DNA of 64,000 bases, from assembly GCF_001553645.1 (NCBI RefSeq), contig NZ_CP014231.1:1488001-1552000 (forward strand), given 5' to 3'. Below the pieces are notes generated by a model. That model saw nothing but the letters and a program-made list of their open reading frames with translations, made no database searches and was not told the origin of the DNA. Made by a program: the position numbers and the translations under genes. Origin of the DNA: Leptotrichia sp. oral taxon 847 (GTDB lineage Bacteria; Fusobacteriota; Fusobacteriia; Fusobacteriales; Leptotrichiaceae). Shown in pieces: positions 24,285-33,282 of this stretch; position 1 is the first letter of the stretch, and every line of letters begins with the position of its first letter.

Positions 24285-25268
24285 ATGAAATATCATTTTA
24301 AAGATTTAGGGTTAGTAAACACTAAAGAAATGTTCGCTAAAGCAAACAAGGAAGGGTATGCAGTTCCAGCGTTTAACTTTAATAATATGGAACAATTACA
24401 AGGTATTATTGAAGCAGCTGTTGAAACTGGTTCTCCAGTAATCTTACAAGTTTCTACAGGAGCTAGAAAATACATTGGTAAAGAAATGTTGCCTTGGATT
24501 GCTAAAGCTGCGACAGCTTATGTTAAAGCAGCAGGATCTGATATTCCAGTAGCGTTGCACTTAGATCATGGTCCAAGTTTTGAAGAAGCTAAAGATTGTA
24601 TTGAATATGGATTTTCTTCAGTAATGTATGATGGTTCTCACTATCCATACGACCAAAATGTTGCAGAAGCTAAAAAAGTTGCTGATTTCGCTCATCAACA
24701 CGATGTAACAGTTGAAGCTGAATTAGGAGTTTTGGCTGGAGTTGAAGATGATGTAAAAGCAGCTGAACATATCTACACTCAACCCGATGAAGTTGAAGAT
24801 TTCGTTTCAAAAACAGGAGTTGACTCACTTGCAATCGCAATTGGAACTTCTCATGGAGCTCATAAATTTAAACCAGGTGAAGATCCTAAATTAAGATTAG
24901 ACATCTTAGCTGAAATTGAAAAAAGAATTCCTGGATTCCCAATCGTATTACACGGTTCTTCAGCAGTACCTCAACAATTCGTAAAAATGATTAAAGAATA
25001 TGGTGGAGAATTAGCCGATGCAATTGGTATACCTGATTCAGAATTAAGAAAAGCTGCTAAATCAGCAGTAGCTAAAATTAACGTAGATACTGACGGAAGA
25101 TTGGCATTTACTGCAGGAGTTAGAGAAGTGTTTGCTAAAAAACCTCAAGAATTTGACCCAAGAAAATATTTAGGACCAGCTAAAAACTATATCAGAGATT
25201 ACTATAAAGATAAAATCAAAAATGTATTCGGATCTGATGGTGCTTACAAAGCAGGTTCTGCAAGATAA
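24285..25268 (+). CDS. fba: Class II fructose-bisphosphate aldolase
   Basis: A 327-residue zinc-dependent aldolase that splits fructose 1,6-bisphosphate in glycolysis. Seen: PAFNFNNMEQLQGI, LDHGPSFE (zinc site), YDGSHYPYDQNV, EAELGVLAGVEDDV and HGSSAVPQQFV (zinc and phosphate site). Codon use is more regular and less rich in rare AT codons than neighbours, as expected for a highly expressed gene. AGGAGG precedes the ATG. Confidence 0.95.
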   Translation: MKYHFKDLGLVNTKEMFAKANKEGYAVPAFNFNNMEQLQGIIEAAVETGSPVILQVSTGARKYIGKEMLPWIAKAATAYVKAAGSDIPVALHLDHGPSFEEAKDCIEYGFSSVMYDGSHYPYDQNVAEAKKVADFAHQHDVTVEAELGVLAGVEDDVKAAEHIYTQPDEVEDFVSKTGVDSLAIAIGTSHGAHKFKPGEDPKLRLDILAEIEKRIPGFPIVLHGSSAVPQQFVKMIKEYGGELADAIGIPDSELRKAAKSAVAKINVDTDGRLAFTAGVREVFAKKPQEFDPRKYLGPAKNYIRDYYKDKIKNVFGSDGAYKAGSAR

Positions 25269-25493
25269 TAATTTTAATTAAAAAAATTAAAAAATTAATT
25301 CAAAAAGGGAAAGTTAGTGTGATTTTTATTGATTATTTACTAGCTTTTCCGTATAAATCTGCATTAATATTTAAAAAATATATAAACCGTAGAAATTATG
25401 GAGGTAACTTGATAAATATATGTGGCTAGTAATCCACGCATATTTTTCAAGAAACCTGTACCGTAAGAAATGGAAAGTTCAGTCTTTAAAATG
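25269..25493 (+). other. Intergenic region with hairpins and a possible coding remnant
   Basis: No intact gene is seen. One plus frame ends LVIHAYFSRNLYRKKWKVQ...K and a TGA (about 25424-25492), preceded in another frame by NYGGNLINICG. This could be the degraded 3' end of a transposon gene. GTGG...CCAC (about 25421-25436) can form a hairpin. A second possibility is a structured RNA upstream of pyrG. Neither is established. Confidence 0.3.
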
Positions 25494-25524
25494 AGATGAA
25501 AATTTTTTTTTTCATCTTTTTTTT
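25494..25524 (+). terminator. Terminator-like hairpin upstream of pyrG
   Basis: AGATGAAAA and TTTTCATCT pair, followed by eight T. It could end the fba transcript or a short leader RNA before pyrG. Confidence 0.6.
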
Positions 25525-25618
25525 GTAAAATATTTAAAATTAATAAAAAAAATGAATAAGATAGAAATAAGATAGAAAATGGCATTAATATTAAACTGGA
25601 TAATAACGAGGAGGAAAA

Positions 25619-27229
25619 ATGAAAGTAAAAGGAGAAACAAAATATATATTTGTTACAGGTGGAGTTGTTTCTTCGCTTGGGAAAGGGATTGTTGCTTCAT
25701 CGCTTGGAAGACTTTTGAAAGAGAGAGGGTACAAAGTTACAATACAAAAGTTTGATCCTTATTTGAATGTGGATCCAGGTACAATGAGTCCTTATCAGCA
25801 CGGAGAAGTTTTTGTAACGGAAGATGGTGCAGAAACTGACTTGGATTTGGGACACTATGAAAGATTTATCAATGAAAATCTTACAAAGTATAACAATCTT
25901 ACATCGGGAAAAATAATGTCAAGAATTATAACAAAGGAAAGAAAAGGGGAATTTTTGGGACGTACGGTTCAAACAGTTCCACATGTTACTGATGAAATTA
26001 AAAGTAATATCAAACTCGCTGGAGAAAAAACTGGTGCAGATTTTGTAATTACTGAAATTGGTGGGACAATTGGAGATATTGAAAGTGACCCTTTTATTGA
26101 AGCGATTAGACAGTGGAAAAGAGAAGTCGGGAGAGAAAATATTGCATATATTCACGTAACCTTGTTGCCTTATCTAAAAGCTGCTGGAGAACTTAAGACA
26201 AAACCTACTCAACATAGTGTAAAAACGCTGCAAGGACTGGGAGTAGCACCTGATGTGATAGTTGTGCGAAGTGAACATCCAGTAAATCAAAGTATCAAGA
26301 AAAAAATCTCAATATTCTGTGATATTGACGAAGAAGCTGTGATTGAATCGGAAGATGCCGAAAGTCTTTATGAAATTCCACTAACAATGGAAAAACTAGG
26401 GCTTGCTGATGTAATATGTAAACATTTTAATTTGGAAAATAAAAAGCCATCTCTAAAGGAATGGAGTGAAATGGTAAATAAATTTAAACATCCAAAAAAA
26501 ACGTTGAAAGTTGCAGTTGTAGGAAAATATGTGGAATTGAAAGATGCTTATATAAGTATTCATGAGTCAATAGAACATGCTGGATTTAACCTTGATACAA
26601 AAGTTGAAATTGACTATTTCAAAGCGGGAGATTTTGATATCAGTGTACTTTCAAATTATGATGGGATCTTGGTTCCAGGAGGATTTGGTGATAGAGGAAT
26701 TCAAGGTAAAATAGATGCGATACAATTTGCAAGAGAAAATAATATACCATTTTTGGGAATTTGTCTTGGAATGCAGATGGCGTGTGTGGAATTTGCAAGA
26801 AATGTACTTGGCTATAAAAATGCGACTTCGACAGAGTTTGATAAAAATACAAAGACCCCTGTAATTAGCCTTATGGAAGAGCAAGAAGGAATTGAGGATA
26901 TGGGTGGAACGATGAGACTTGGATCTTATCCGTGTGTGTTAAAAGACGACAGTATTGCTGCAAAAGTTTATGGAAATACTGAAATTGCTGAAAGACATAG
27001 ACATAGATATGAATTTAACAATGTATACCGAGAAGAATTTGAAAAAGCTGGAATGGATATTGTGGGATTATCACCAAATGGAAAGTATGTGGAAGTCGTA
27101 GAAATTAAAGACCATCCATATTTTGTGGCTTGTCAATATCATCCTGAGTTTAAAAGTAGACCGAATAGACCGCATCCGTTATTTACGGGATGGATAAAAG
27201 CTGCCATAAAAAAAAGTGAAGGAAAGTAG
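25619..27229 (+). CDS. pyrG: CTP synthase
   Basis: A full-length 536-residue enzyme that aminates UTP to CTP with glutamine. The N-terminal synthase domain has [11 protein letters not shown] (P-loop) and [15 protein letters not shown]; the C-terminal glutamine amidotransferase has GGFGDRG, the nucleophile in FLGICLGMQ, and the catalytic His in YHPEF. AGGAGG precedes the ATG. It is followed at once by yqeK. Confidence 0.96.
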   Translation: MKVKGETKYIFVTGGVVSSLGKGIVASSLGRLLKERGYKVTIQKFDPYLNVDPGTMSPYQHGEVFVTEDGAETDLDLGHYERFINENLTKYNNLTSGKIMSRIITKERKGEFLGRTVQTVPHVTDEIKSNIKLAGEKTGADFVITEIGGTIGDIESDPFIEAIRQWKREVGRENIAYIHVTLLPYLKAAGELKTKPTQHSVKTLQGLGVAPDVIVVRSEHPVNQSIKKKISIFCDIDEEAVIESEDAESLYEIPLTMEKLGLADVICKHFNLENKKPSLKEWSEMVNKFKHPKKTLKVAVVGKYVELKDAYISIHESIEHAGFNLDTKVEIDYFKAGDFDISVLSNYDGILVPGGFGDRGIQGKIDAIQFARENNIPFLGICLGMQMACVEFARNVLGYKNATSTEFDKNTKTPVISLMEEQEGIEDMGGTMRLGSYPCVLKDDSIAAKVYGNTEIAERHRHRYEFNNVYREEFEKAGMDIVGLSPNGKYVEVVEIKDHPYFVACQYHPEFKSRPNRPHPLFTGWIKAAIKKSEGK

Positions 27230-27239
27230 GGAAAAAATT

Positions 27240-27806
27240 ATGGATATTCAAAAAATTAGAAAAAATGTGAAAAAGTATTTGGATGAAAAAAGATATGCTC
27301 ATGTGGAAAGAGTGGTGAAATGTGCAAAGGAATTAGCAGAAATTTACAAGGTGGATACGAAAAGAGCAGAAGTTGCAGCTCTTCTTCACGATGTGGCAAA
27401 ATTTTTTGAATTACCTCAAATGCTTGATTTAGTAAAAGGAAAGTATCCTGAAATTGAAAATAAGATTTTTAAGACAAATGCGGTTTTGCATGGATTTGCA
27501 GGGGCTGAATTTGTGAAAAAAAATTATGATTTATTTGAAGTAGACGATGAGGAAATCTTGGATGCAGTAAGATATCACACAATTGGCGCTGAAAATATGA
27601 CAACTTTGTGCAAAATCATCTATCTTGCTGATGCAATTGAAGAAAAAAGGGATTGGGACGGCGTGGAAACAGCAAGAGAACTGGCAACAAAAGATTTGGA
27701 TTTGGCAATAAAATTTGAAATTGATAAAAAATTGGAATATTTATTGGACAGAGATACAGTTATTCATCCAAATATTATTAAGTTGAGAAATTCTGTCTTG
27801 AAGTAA
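27240..27806 (+). CDS. yqeK: HD-domain hydrolase YqeK
   Basis: A 188-residue HD-superfamily phosphohydrolase of the YqeK family, which in Firmicutes hydrolyses diadenosine tetraphosphate symmetrically. The HD motif is AALLHDVAKFFELPQ; further metal ligands are in H(G)FAGAEF and VRYHTIGAENM, and IYLADAIEEKRDW is a family signature. An in-frame start at 27216 would overlap pyrG; AGGGA lies before the ATG at 27240, which is chosen. The usual neighbours nadD and rsfS are not here. Confidence 0.85.
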   Translation: MDIQKIRKNVKKYLDEKRYAHVERVVKCAKELAEIYKVDTKRAEVAALLHDVAKFFELPQMLDLVKGKYPEIENKIFKTNAVLHGFAGAEFVKKNYDLFEVDDEEILDAVRYHTIGAENMTTLCKIIYLADAIEEKRDWDGVETARELATKDLDLAIKFEIDKKLEYLLDRDTVIHPNIIKLRNSVLK

Positions 27807-27827
27807 ATGTTTTTTTAAAAACAGAAA

Positions 27828-27869
27828 TAAAAGTTATTTGAAAATTTAATATTTTTAAATAACTTTTTT
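27828..27869 (+). terminator. Terminator after yqeK
   Basis: AAAAGTTATTT and AAATAACTTTT pair around a 17-base loop, followed by T. Confidence 0.75.
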
Positions 27870-27880
27870 GTTATTTTTAT

Positions 27881-28000
27881 TTAAGGAAATGGACCGCTAT
27901 TTGTCATTATGTAAAAAATAAAAAAACTATATTGATTAAAATAATATCTTATAATAAAAAATAAATTAAAATAAAAATTTATCCCTAAAATTTTTATTCT
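27881..28000 (-). repeat. Decayed left-end remnant of the MITE-like element
   Basis: About 120 bp align, with many substitutions, to the left-end third of the element in reverse orientation (AAGGAAATGGACCGC..., ...CATTATGTAAAAAATAAAAAA, ...TATCCCTAAAATTTTT). It directly precedes the intact copy 3, so an older copy was followed by a newer insertion next to it. Confidence 0.6.
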
Positions 28001-28002
28001 AT

Positions 28003-28488
28003 TGATAAATAAGTCAGAGTAAAATAGTTAGGGGTAAATAAAAAATCTTATTTTAAGTTTTTCATTCAATCCAGAAAGTTACTAAAATAATTTTTTCTTT
28101 TTTAAGCAGAAGTGCTCATCGCCGCACCCCTGCACCCCGGCTAGTCTTCGACATTTTTATGCACTGCCAAAAAACTCGCACTAATCGTGCTCAAACAGTT
28201 TTGTCAGCACATAAAAATGCTCCGACGGTTTAAATTTTACTACCATACAAAAGTGTCGTGATTTTTTTGGAGTAAAGACGTCTGTCTGAACGAAGTGAGT
28301 TTCGGCTTTGCTTCAAAAAAATGCTTAGACGAGCGTGGGGATTATAAGGGGAAATGGCGGTCCTTTCCCCTTATGTAAAAAATAAAAAAATAATATTAAA
28401 CAAAATAACATCTTGTAATCAAGAATAACCTAAAAAATTTGAAATTAAAAAATCTGCCCCTAAAATTTTTAAACCATCTGATAAATAA
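28003..28488 (-). repeat. MITE-like element, copy 3 (element 28013-28478) with 10-bp target duplications
   Basis: 466 bp in reverse orientation to copies 1 and 2, flanked by TGATAAATAA at 28003-28012 and 28479-28488. It is nearly identical to copy 1. Together with the decayed remnant before it, it fills most of 27870-28500. Confidence 0.85.
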
Positions 28489-28556
28489 AAAAATTTGCTT
28501 TTTTTATAAAGTTGTGATAATCTAGATGAATAAAAAGATAGAAAAGGGAGATAGTT

Positions 28557-29747
28557 ATGAGTATAATTTTGACATTGATATTGCTTGGAATTATAATTTT
28601 AATTCACGAACTGGGGCATTTTTTGACAGCAAAATTTTTTAGAATGCCTGTCTTTGAATTTGCAATTGGGATGGGGCCTAAGGTTTTTTCACGGAAAAAA
28701 GGAGAAACTGTCTATTCAATACGGGCTTTGCCACTTGGAGGATTTGTCAATATTGGAGGAATGCAGCCAGAGGAGCTTGACTTTGAAAATTTAAAAAAAG
28801 AAAAAATCGATGAAATCGCCAAAAAATTAAAAGACGAAGAAGAGTTTAAAAATGTGGAATTTGATGATGAAAAATTTGTGGATGAAGTGGAAAAAAGGCT
28901 AAATTTGGTGCTGAAAGAAGAAAAGGAAAGACAAAGTTATATTTCTAAAAACGGATTTTATAAAAAATCTCCGTTTGCAAGATTTATCGTTCTAATTGCC
29001 GGGGTCGTAATGAATTTTGTTTCGGCAATAATTGCAATTTTTATAATGCTTTCAATAACAAATATGAAGCCTATGGTACTTACTAAAGCTGTAGTTGGAG
29101 TAGTTAGAAATGATTCAAAAGTTAGTGGAAAGTTAAAAATAAATGACAAAATTTTGGAAATTAATGGAAAAAAAATTCAAAACTGGAAAGAAATGACTGA
29201 TGAAATTTCAAAAATTAGTAAAAATTATAAGAATGAAGATATTTCACTGAAAATATTGAGAAATAATAGAGAAATAACACAAAATGTAAAATTGACCTAT
29301 TACAATGAAGCAAAATCAAATTTACTTGGAATACAAGTTTTACAAAAAAAACTGACTTTAGGTGAAAAATTCCATTCAACTTTTTATACATTTAAAGAGT
29401 ATTTTAAAATGACGCTTGTCGGTGTAAAAATGCTAGTTACAGGAAAAGTTGCACTAAAAGATATGACAGGACCAGTAGGACTTCCTAAAATAGTGAATTT
29501 GGCTTATAGTAGTGGAGGCTTGTTAGCTCTGCTTGGAATATTTATTTTAATTTCAATAAATATCGGAATAATGAATCTACTTCCAATTCCAGCTCTTGAC
29601 GGAGGAAGAATCCTATTCGTATTGCCAGAATTTATTGGAATAAAAATTAATAAAAAAATCGAGGAAAAAATACATATCATTGGAATGATATTTTTAATGA
29701 TTTTAATGTTAATAATCGTATTTTTCGATATAACAAAGTATTTTTAG
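28557..29747 (+). CDS. rseP: Site-2-type intramembrane metalloprotease RseP
   Basis: A 396-residue membrane zinc protease. HELGH in the first helix (ILIHELGHFLTAK, about 17-21) gives two zinc ligands; NLLPIPALDGGR in the last part gives the third. A Lys/Glu-rich insert lies at ~78-125, then a membrane segment, a single PDZ domain (~175-250, GVVRNDSKVSGKLKINDKIL), and C-terminal helices. It should cleave anti-sigma factors or leftover signal peptides. The usual dxr/cdsA/bam neighbours are absent; its upstream side is filled by the repeat. Confidence 0.9.
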   Translation: MSIILTLILLGIIILIHELGHFLTAKFFRMPVFEFAIGMGPKVFSRKKGETVYSIRALPLGGFVNIGGMQPEELDFENLKKEKIDEIAKKLKDEEEFKNVEFDDEKFVDEVEKRLNLVLKEEKERQSYISKNGFYKKSPFARFIVLIAGVVMNFVSAIIAIFIMLSITNMKPMVLTKAVVGVVRNDSKVSGKLKINDKILEINGKKIQNWKEMTDEISKISKNYKNEDISLKILRNNREITQNVKLTYYNEAKSNLLGIQVLQKKLTLGEKFHSTFYTFKEYFKMTLVGVKMLVTGKVALKDMTGPVGLPKIVNLAYSSGGLLALLGIFILISINIGIMNLLPIPALDGGRILFVLPEFIGIKINKKIEEKIHIIGMIFLMILMLIIVFFDITKYF

Positions 29748-29776
29748 AAAATTTTTTTAACAAATCTTAGCAAGAA

Positions 29777-29800
29777 GCTCCCACTTATAGAAGTGGGAGT
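29777..29800 (+). repeat. Hairpin resembling an IS200/IS605-type end
   Basis: CTCCCACTT and AAGTGGGAG pair perfectly around ATAG, in a context (AGAAG... and ...TAGTTTAC) that resembles the subterminal hairpin of IS200/IS605 elements. No transposase is nearby. It could also be the terminator of rseP, although the T-run after it is poor. Confidence 0.4.
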
Positions 29801-29814
29801 AGTTTACTAATAAG

Positions 29815-29995
29815 GTATCGTGATTTTTTTGAGTAAAAATGATTGTTTGAGCACGTTTAGTGCGAGTTTCGGCTTTTTTTCCAAAAAATACTTAAACGAG
29901 TGTGGGGATTATAAGGGAGAATGGCGGTCGTTCCCCCCTTGTATAAAAAATAAAAAAAGCTGTATTAAGCAAAGTAACAATTTGTAGCTGAGAAG
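29815..29995 (-). repeat. Truncated remnant of the MITE-like element
   Basis: About 180 bp match the inner-to-left part of the element in reverse orientation, including the GAGCACGTTTAGTGCGAG loop and GTGTGGGGATTATAAGGG. Both termini are missing, and there is no target duplication. It begins directly after the IS605-like hairpin, as if that element had truncated it. Confidence 0.65.
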
Positions 29996-30025
29996 AAATG
30001 TGAAAAATGAAAAATAAAAAAAATA

Positions 30026-30054
30026 TTGACAAAAGGGGGAAAAAATTATATTAT
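30026..30054 (+). promoter_or_regulatory. Promoter of the efflux operon
   Basis: TTGACA (30026-30031), a 17-bp spacer, then TATTAT (30049-30054). Transcription should start near 30061, directly before the palindrome. Confidence 0.65.
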
Positions 30055-30068
30055 ATTTATTATATATA

Positions 30069-30088
30069 AAATGACCTATTAGTCATTT
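30069..30088. promoter_or_regulatory. TetR operator palindrome
   Basis: AAATGACCTATTAGTCATTT is a near-perfect palindrome with core TGAC-N6-GTCA, placed from about +9 to +28 of the predicted transcript and 34 bp before the TetR start. Binding here would block transcription of the operon. The same core is at 3649-3660. Confidence 0.6.
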
Positions 30089-30121
30089 TAGGTAAAAAAA
30101 TATGATTTTAGGAGAAAAAAG

Positions 30122-30712
30122 TTGGCTAGAAATTGTGAAAAAAAGAAAAAAAGAGATAAAATTTTAGAAAAATCTTGGGAATTGTTTAGAGTAAATGGTT
30201 ACGAGGAAACAAAAATTGAGAGAATAACAAAGGAAGTGGGAATTTCAAAAGGAAGTTTTTATACTTATTTTAAGACAAAAGAAGATGTCTTATTTTCAAT
30301 TTTAGAAAAAATTGAAATTGAAATTGAAAATTTACTAAAAAAAATAAATGTTTCAAAAGAGCCTTCCAAAATTTTGTACGAATTTTTGGAACGAAGGATG
30401 GAGTTATTTTTAAAATATGTGCGAAATATGAAATTGGAAAATTTGTATATTATGAAATCAGGTCAAATTGATAAATTTAAAAATAGGATAAATGTTCTTT
30501 ATACAACTTTTATCAAAGATAGTATTATGAAAAAATATGAAAATGAAAAAGTTTGGAACTCGGAAATTATTTCAAAATATATAAATTCTTCAATAGAAAG
30601 TTATTTTTTTCAAGAAATTTTTGAAAATAAAGGAATAGATGAAGATTTTGAAAATAGAAGCAAGAAGGCAATTAAAGAATTTACAAAATTTATAGATAGC
30701 GCATTAAGATAA
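30122..30712 (+). CDS. TetR/AcrR-family transcriptional repressor
   Basis: A 196-residue regulator. The N-terminal ~50 residues carry the TetR helix-turn-helix (KILEKSWELFRVNGYEETKIERITKEVGISKGSFYTYFKTKEDVL); the rest is the helical ligand-binding domain. It is the first gene of the operon TetR-TolC-adaptor-RND, so it probably represses its own operon until an efflux substrate binds. The start is a TTG with AGGAG before it. A palindrome sits between its promoter and start, and a related one lies at the barrel gene at 3788. Confidence 0.88.
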   Translation: MARNCEKKKKRDKILEKSWELFRVNGYEETKIERITKEVGISKGSFYTYFKTKEDVLFSILEKIEIEIENLLKKINVSKEPSKILYEFLERRMELFLKYVRNMKLENLYIMKSGQIDKFKNRINVLYTTFIKDSIMKKYENEKVWNSEIISKYINSSIESYFFQEIFENKGIDEDFENRSKKAIKEFTKFIDSALR

Positions 30713-30729
30713 GTTTACTAGGAGGAAAA

Positions 30730-31998
30730 ATGAAAAAAAATAATTTGAGAATACTGGTGTCATTATTATTGTTTATTGCAATACCAGCTTTTGCAGAAAA
30801 AATCTCAATTCAGGACGCTGCCGAAATGGCAATTAAAAATAATAAAGATATTAAAATAGGGATGTTAAAAACCGAACAAAGCAAAATTGATGTAGATAAA
30901 GCATGGTCTAAAAAGTTTTTTACAGTGGGATATACAGCTGGTGCAAATACGTATTTAGATAAAAATTTTTCCAAAACAGGAGAAAAGTTTCAACATTATT
31001 TGACTTTGTCGCAACCAATTTACACAGGTGGAAAATTAACATTGGGCCATGAGATAAGTAAAGATAAATTGACGCTTTCACAGCTTAATTTGGACAAAGT
31101 GAGAAAAGATACAATTCTAGAGACAGTTAAAGCTTATATTGATGTCTATGATGCTATGAGCACATTAGAAGTTTTACAAAAATCTAAGGAAACATTAGAT
31201 GAAAATTTGAAGACACAGCAGGAATTATATGATTTGAGAATGACGACAAAGCCTGAATTTACAGAGGCTCAAAGAAGTGTTGCCGACGTTGAGGCACAAA
31301 TTGTGGAACAGGAGGGAAATATCGAAGTTTCAAAAGAATCACTTGGAATCTTGATAGGAGTAAAAGATAGCTCAAAAATTGAAATAGTGCCTTTTGGAGT
31401 GGATGAAAACTTTACTTCGACGATTAAATTGGACGAAGATTTGGCTAAACTAAAAACTGATAACACAGAATATAAGATTGCAATGAAGCAAAATGATATT
31501 AGCAGAAAAAATATAAAAGTAGAAGAAGCGGAGTTTAAACCTACTGTCAATGGAGTTGTAAATTATGGAACACTTCAAGGGCAAGATAGATTTGGAAATC
31601 TTTTTAGAACAAAAAACTTTTCAAGTTCTGCAGGAGTAAATTTTAGCTGGAATATATTTGATTGGGGCGAAAGAAAAAATAGTGTAAAATATGCAAGAAA
31701 ATCTCAGGAAATTTCAGAAGTACAAGTGGACCAAACGCTCGATACAGTTACTGCAAATATGAGAAAAACTTATTTTCAGTTAAGATCGCTTGAAAAAAGT
31801 ATAAAAGCATTGGAATTAGCGGTGCAAAAAGCTGAAGAAGCATATGAAATGGAAAAAGAAAGATATTCATATCGTCTTATTACAATGGAAAATTTATTAC
31901 AATCAGAAACTAATTTAAGACAAGCTCGTGTAAATTACGCTCAGGCAAAATTAAATTATTATTATTTGGTATCAAAATACGGAGCATTTTTGGATTAA
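30730..31998 (+). CDS. TolC-family outer-membrane efflux protein
   Basis: A 422-residue protein with a signal peptide (to about residue 22, ending AFA) and two outer-membrane efflux repeats. Seen: ISIQDAAEMAIKNN at the start, LSQPIYTGGKLTLG at the first strand pair, and SWNIFDWGERKNSVKYA at the second, with YRLITMENLLQSETNLRQARVNY at the end. It should form the outer-membrane channel of the tripartite pump encoded here. AGGAGG before the ATG, 17 bp after TetR. Confidence 0.9.
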   Translation: MKKNNLRILVSLLLFIAIPAFAEKISIQDAAEMAIKNNKDIKIGMLKTEQSKIDVDKAWSKKFFTVGYTAGANTYLDKNFSKTGEKFQHYLTLSQPIYTGGKLTLGHEISKDKLTLSQLNLDKVRKDTILETVKAYIDVYDAMSTLEVLQKSKETLDENLKTQQELYDLRMTTKPEFTEAQRSVADVEAQIVEQEGNIEVSKESLGILIGVKDSSKIEIVPFGVDENFTSTIKLDEDLAKLKTDNTEYKIAMKQNDISRKNIKVEEAEFKPTVNGVVNYGTLQGQDRFGNLFRTKNFSSSAGVNFSWNIFDWGERKNSVKYARKSQEISEVQVDQTLDTVTANMRKTYFQLRSLEKSIKALELAVQKAEEAYEMEKERYSYRLITMENLLQSETNLRQARVNYAQAKLNYYYLVSKYGAFLD

Positions 31999-32031
31999 TA
32001 ATTTAGACTAGAAAAAATGTAGGAGGAGAAG

Positions 32032-33228
32032 ATGAAAATAAATAAAAAAATAGTTATGGTAATGGCAATTTTAGCGATGTTTGCAATTTCGTGTGGAAAG
32101 AAAAAACCAAAAACGTCAAGTAATTCAAGACCAGTAAAAGTTCAAATGCTAGGTCAAAATGAAATTTCTCTGGGATATTCTGCAAGTGGAACGATAAAAG
32201 GGATTGAAGAAATACCATATACAGCAACTTCAAGTGGAGAAGTTGTGGCGATAAATGCACAAAATGGAGATTATGTGGGCGCAGGTCAAGTGATTGTCTC
32301 AATCGACAATCAGGCGGCCAGATCTGGAGTGAGATCGGCAACTTCAAATGTGAGAACAGCTGAATCAAATATAAGTTCGGCAAGAGCTGACATTAGTGCA
32401 TCAGAAGGAAACATAAGCTCAGCCCAAGCTGCTGTCGAAGAAGCAAGAATAAATTTTAGAAAATATCAAATGTTATATGAAAAGAGACTAATAACAGAAA
32501 CTGATTATTTACAGGCAAAAACACAATTAAGTGCAGCACAGGCTAAATTAAATTCAGCAAGAAGCAGTTACAATACGGCAGTAAATTCGCTGTCTGCCAG
32601 AAGAAACAGTTTAAATTCAGCACAAGCAGATCTTGATACAGCAAGGGACACAAATAGCAAATCAAGTATAAAAACAAAAGTTGCAGGAGTAATCGCCAAT
32701 ATGAATCTGGAAAGAAGCCAGCAAGTATCAAATGGACAGCAACTATTTACTTTGGTAAATGAAAGTGAAATGAAACTGGAAATCGGGGTTTCGGCTGACA
32801 TAGTTCAAAAAATACAAATTGGTTCACCAGCAGTTGTAAAAATTGATGATTTGAAGGGAAAAGAAGTCGCAGGGATAGTTTATGAAGTATCGCAAACAGC
32901 TGATTCGGCAAGTAGACAATTCATTGTAAAAATAAAACTTCCAAATGAAAATAGAGAACTAAAAAGTGGAATGTATGCAAAAGCCAATATTTCAACAGGA
33001 GCTGAAAATGGGTTAGTAATTCCTAAAAAAGCCATTGTTGTAAGAGGAGTTCAACAGATTATTTATGTTGTGAGAAATGGAAAAGCAGTGTCGATCCCTA
33101 TAAATATAACAAATCAAAATGAAACTTTTGCAGCGGTTACAGGACAAGGATTGGCTTCTGGAGAAGAATTGATCGTCGATGGACAAAATGTAGTACAAGA
33201 AAATGAAAAAGTCAGAATTGTCAGATAA
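32032..33228 (+). CDS. RND efflux periplasmic adaptor subunit (HlyD/AcrA family), probable lipoprotein
   Basis: A 398-residue membrane-fusion protein. The start KKIVMVMAILAMFAISCGKK has a Cys after a near-lipobox (AISC), so it may be lipid-anchored. The barrel-sandwich lipoyl halves are IPYTATSSGEVVAINAQNGDYVGAGQVIVSID and KTKVAGVIANM, separated by a ~110-residue coiled-coil hairpin rich in Ala/Ser/Asn. Then come the beta-barrel and the membrane-proximal domain. It links the RND pump to the TolC channel. AGGAGGAG before ATG. Confidence 0.9.
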   Translation: MKINKKIVMVMAILAMFAISCGKKKPKTSSNSRPVKVQMLGQNEISLGYSASGTIKGIEEIPYTATSSGEVVAINAQNGDYVGAGQVIVSIDNQAARSGVRSATSNVRTAESNISSARADISASEGNISSAQAAVEEARINFRKYQMLYEKRLITETDYLQAKTQLSAAQAKLNSARSSYNTAVNSLSARRNSLNSAQADLDTARDTNSKSSIKTKVAGVIANMNLERSQQVSNGQQLFTLVNESEMKLEIGVSADIVQKIQIGSPAVVKIDDLKGKEVAGIVYEVSQTADSASRQFIVKIKLPNENRELKSGMYAKANISTGAENGLVIPKKAIVVRGVQQIIYVVRNGKAVSIPINITNQNETFAAVTGQGLASGEELIVDGQNVVQENEKVRIVR

Positions 33229-33255
33229 TTGTTTTTTAAATTTAGTGAAAGGAGC

Positions 33256-33276
33256 ATGCGATTTTTAGTCGTGTGA
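33256..33276 (+). other. Six-codon mini-ORF before the RND gene
   Basis: GGAG at 33251-33254 is followed by ATG at 33256 and the short frame MRFLVV ending in TGA at 33274. Six A then lead to the RND start ATG at 33283, which has no clear Shine-Dalgarno of its own. Ribosomes may terminate and reinitiate. Spacing before the mini-ORF ATG is only one base, so its use is uncertain. Confidence 0.3.
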
Positions 33277-33282
33277 AAAAAA

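Noticed and set aside
25364-25585. Minus-strand open frame of 73 codons upstream of pyrG
   Set aside because: It crosses the terminator hairpin and low-complexity A/T runs, and has no ribosome site; a gene is unlikely.
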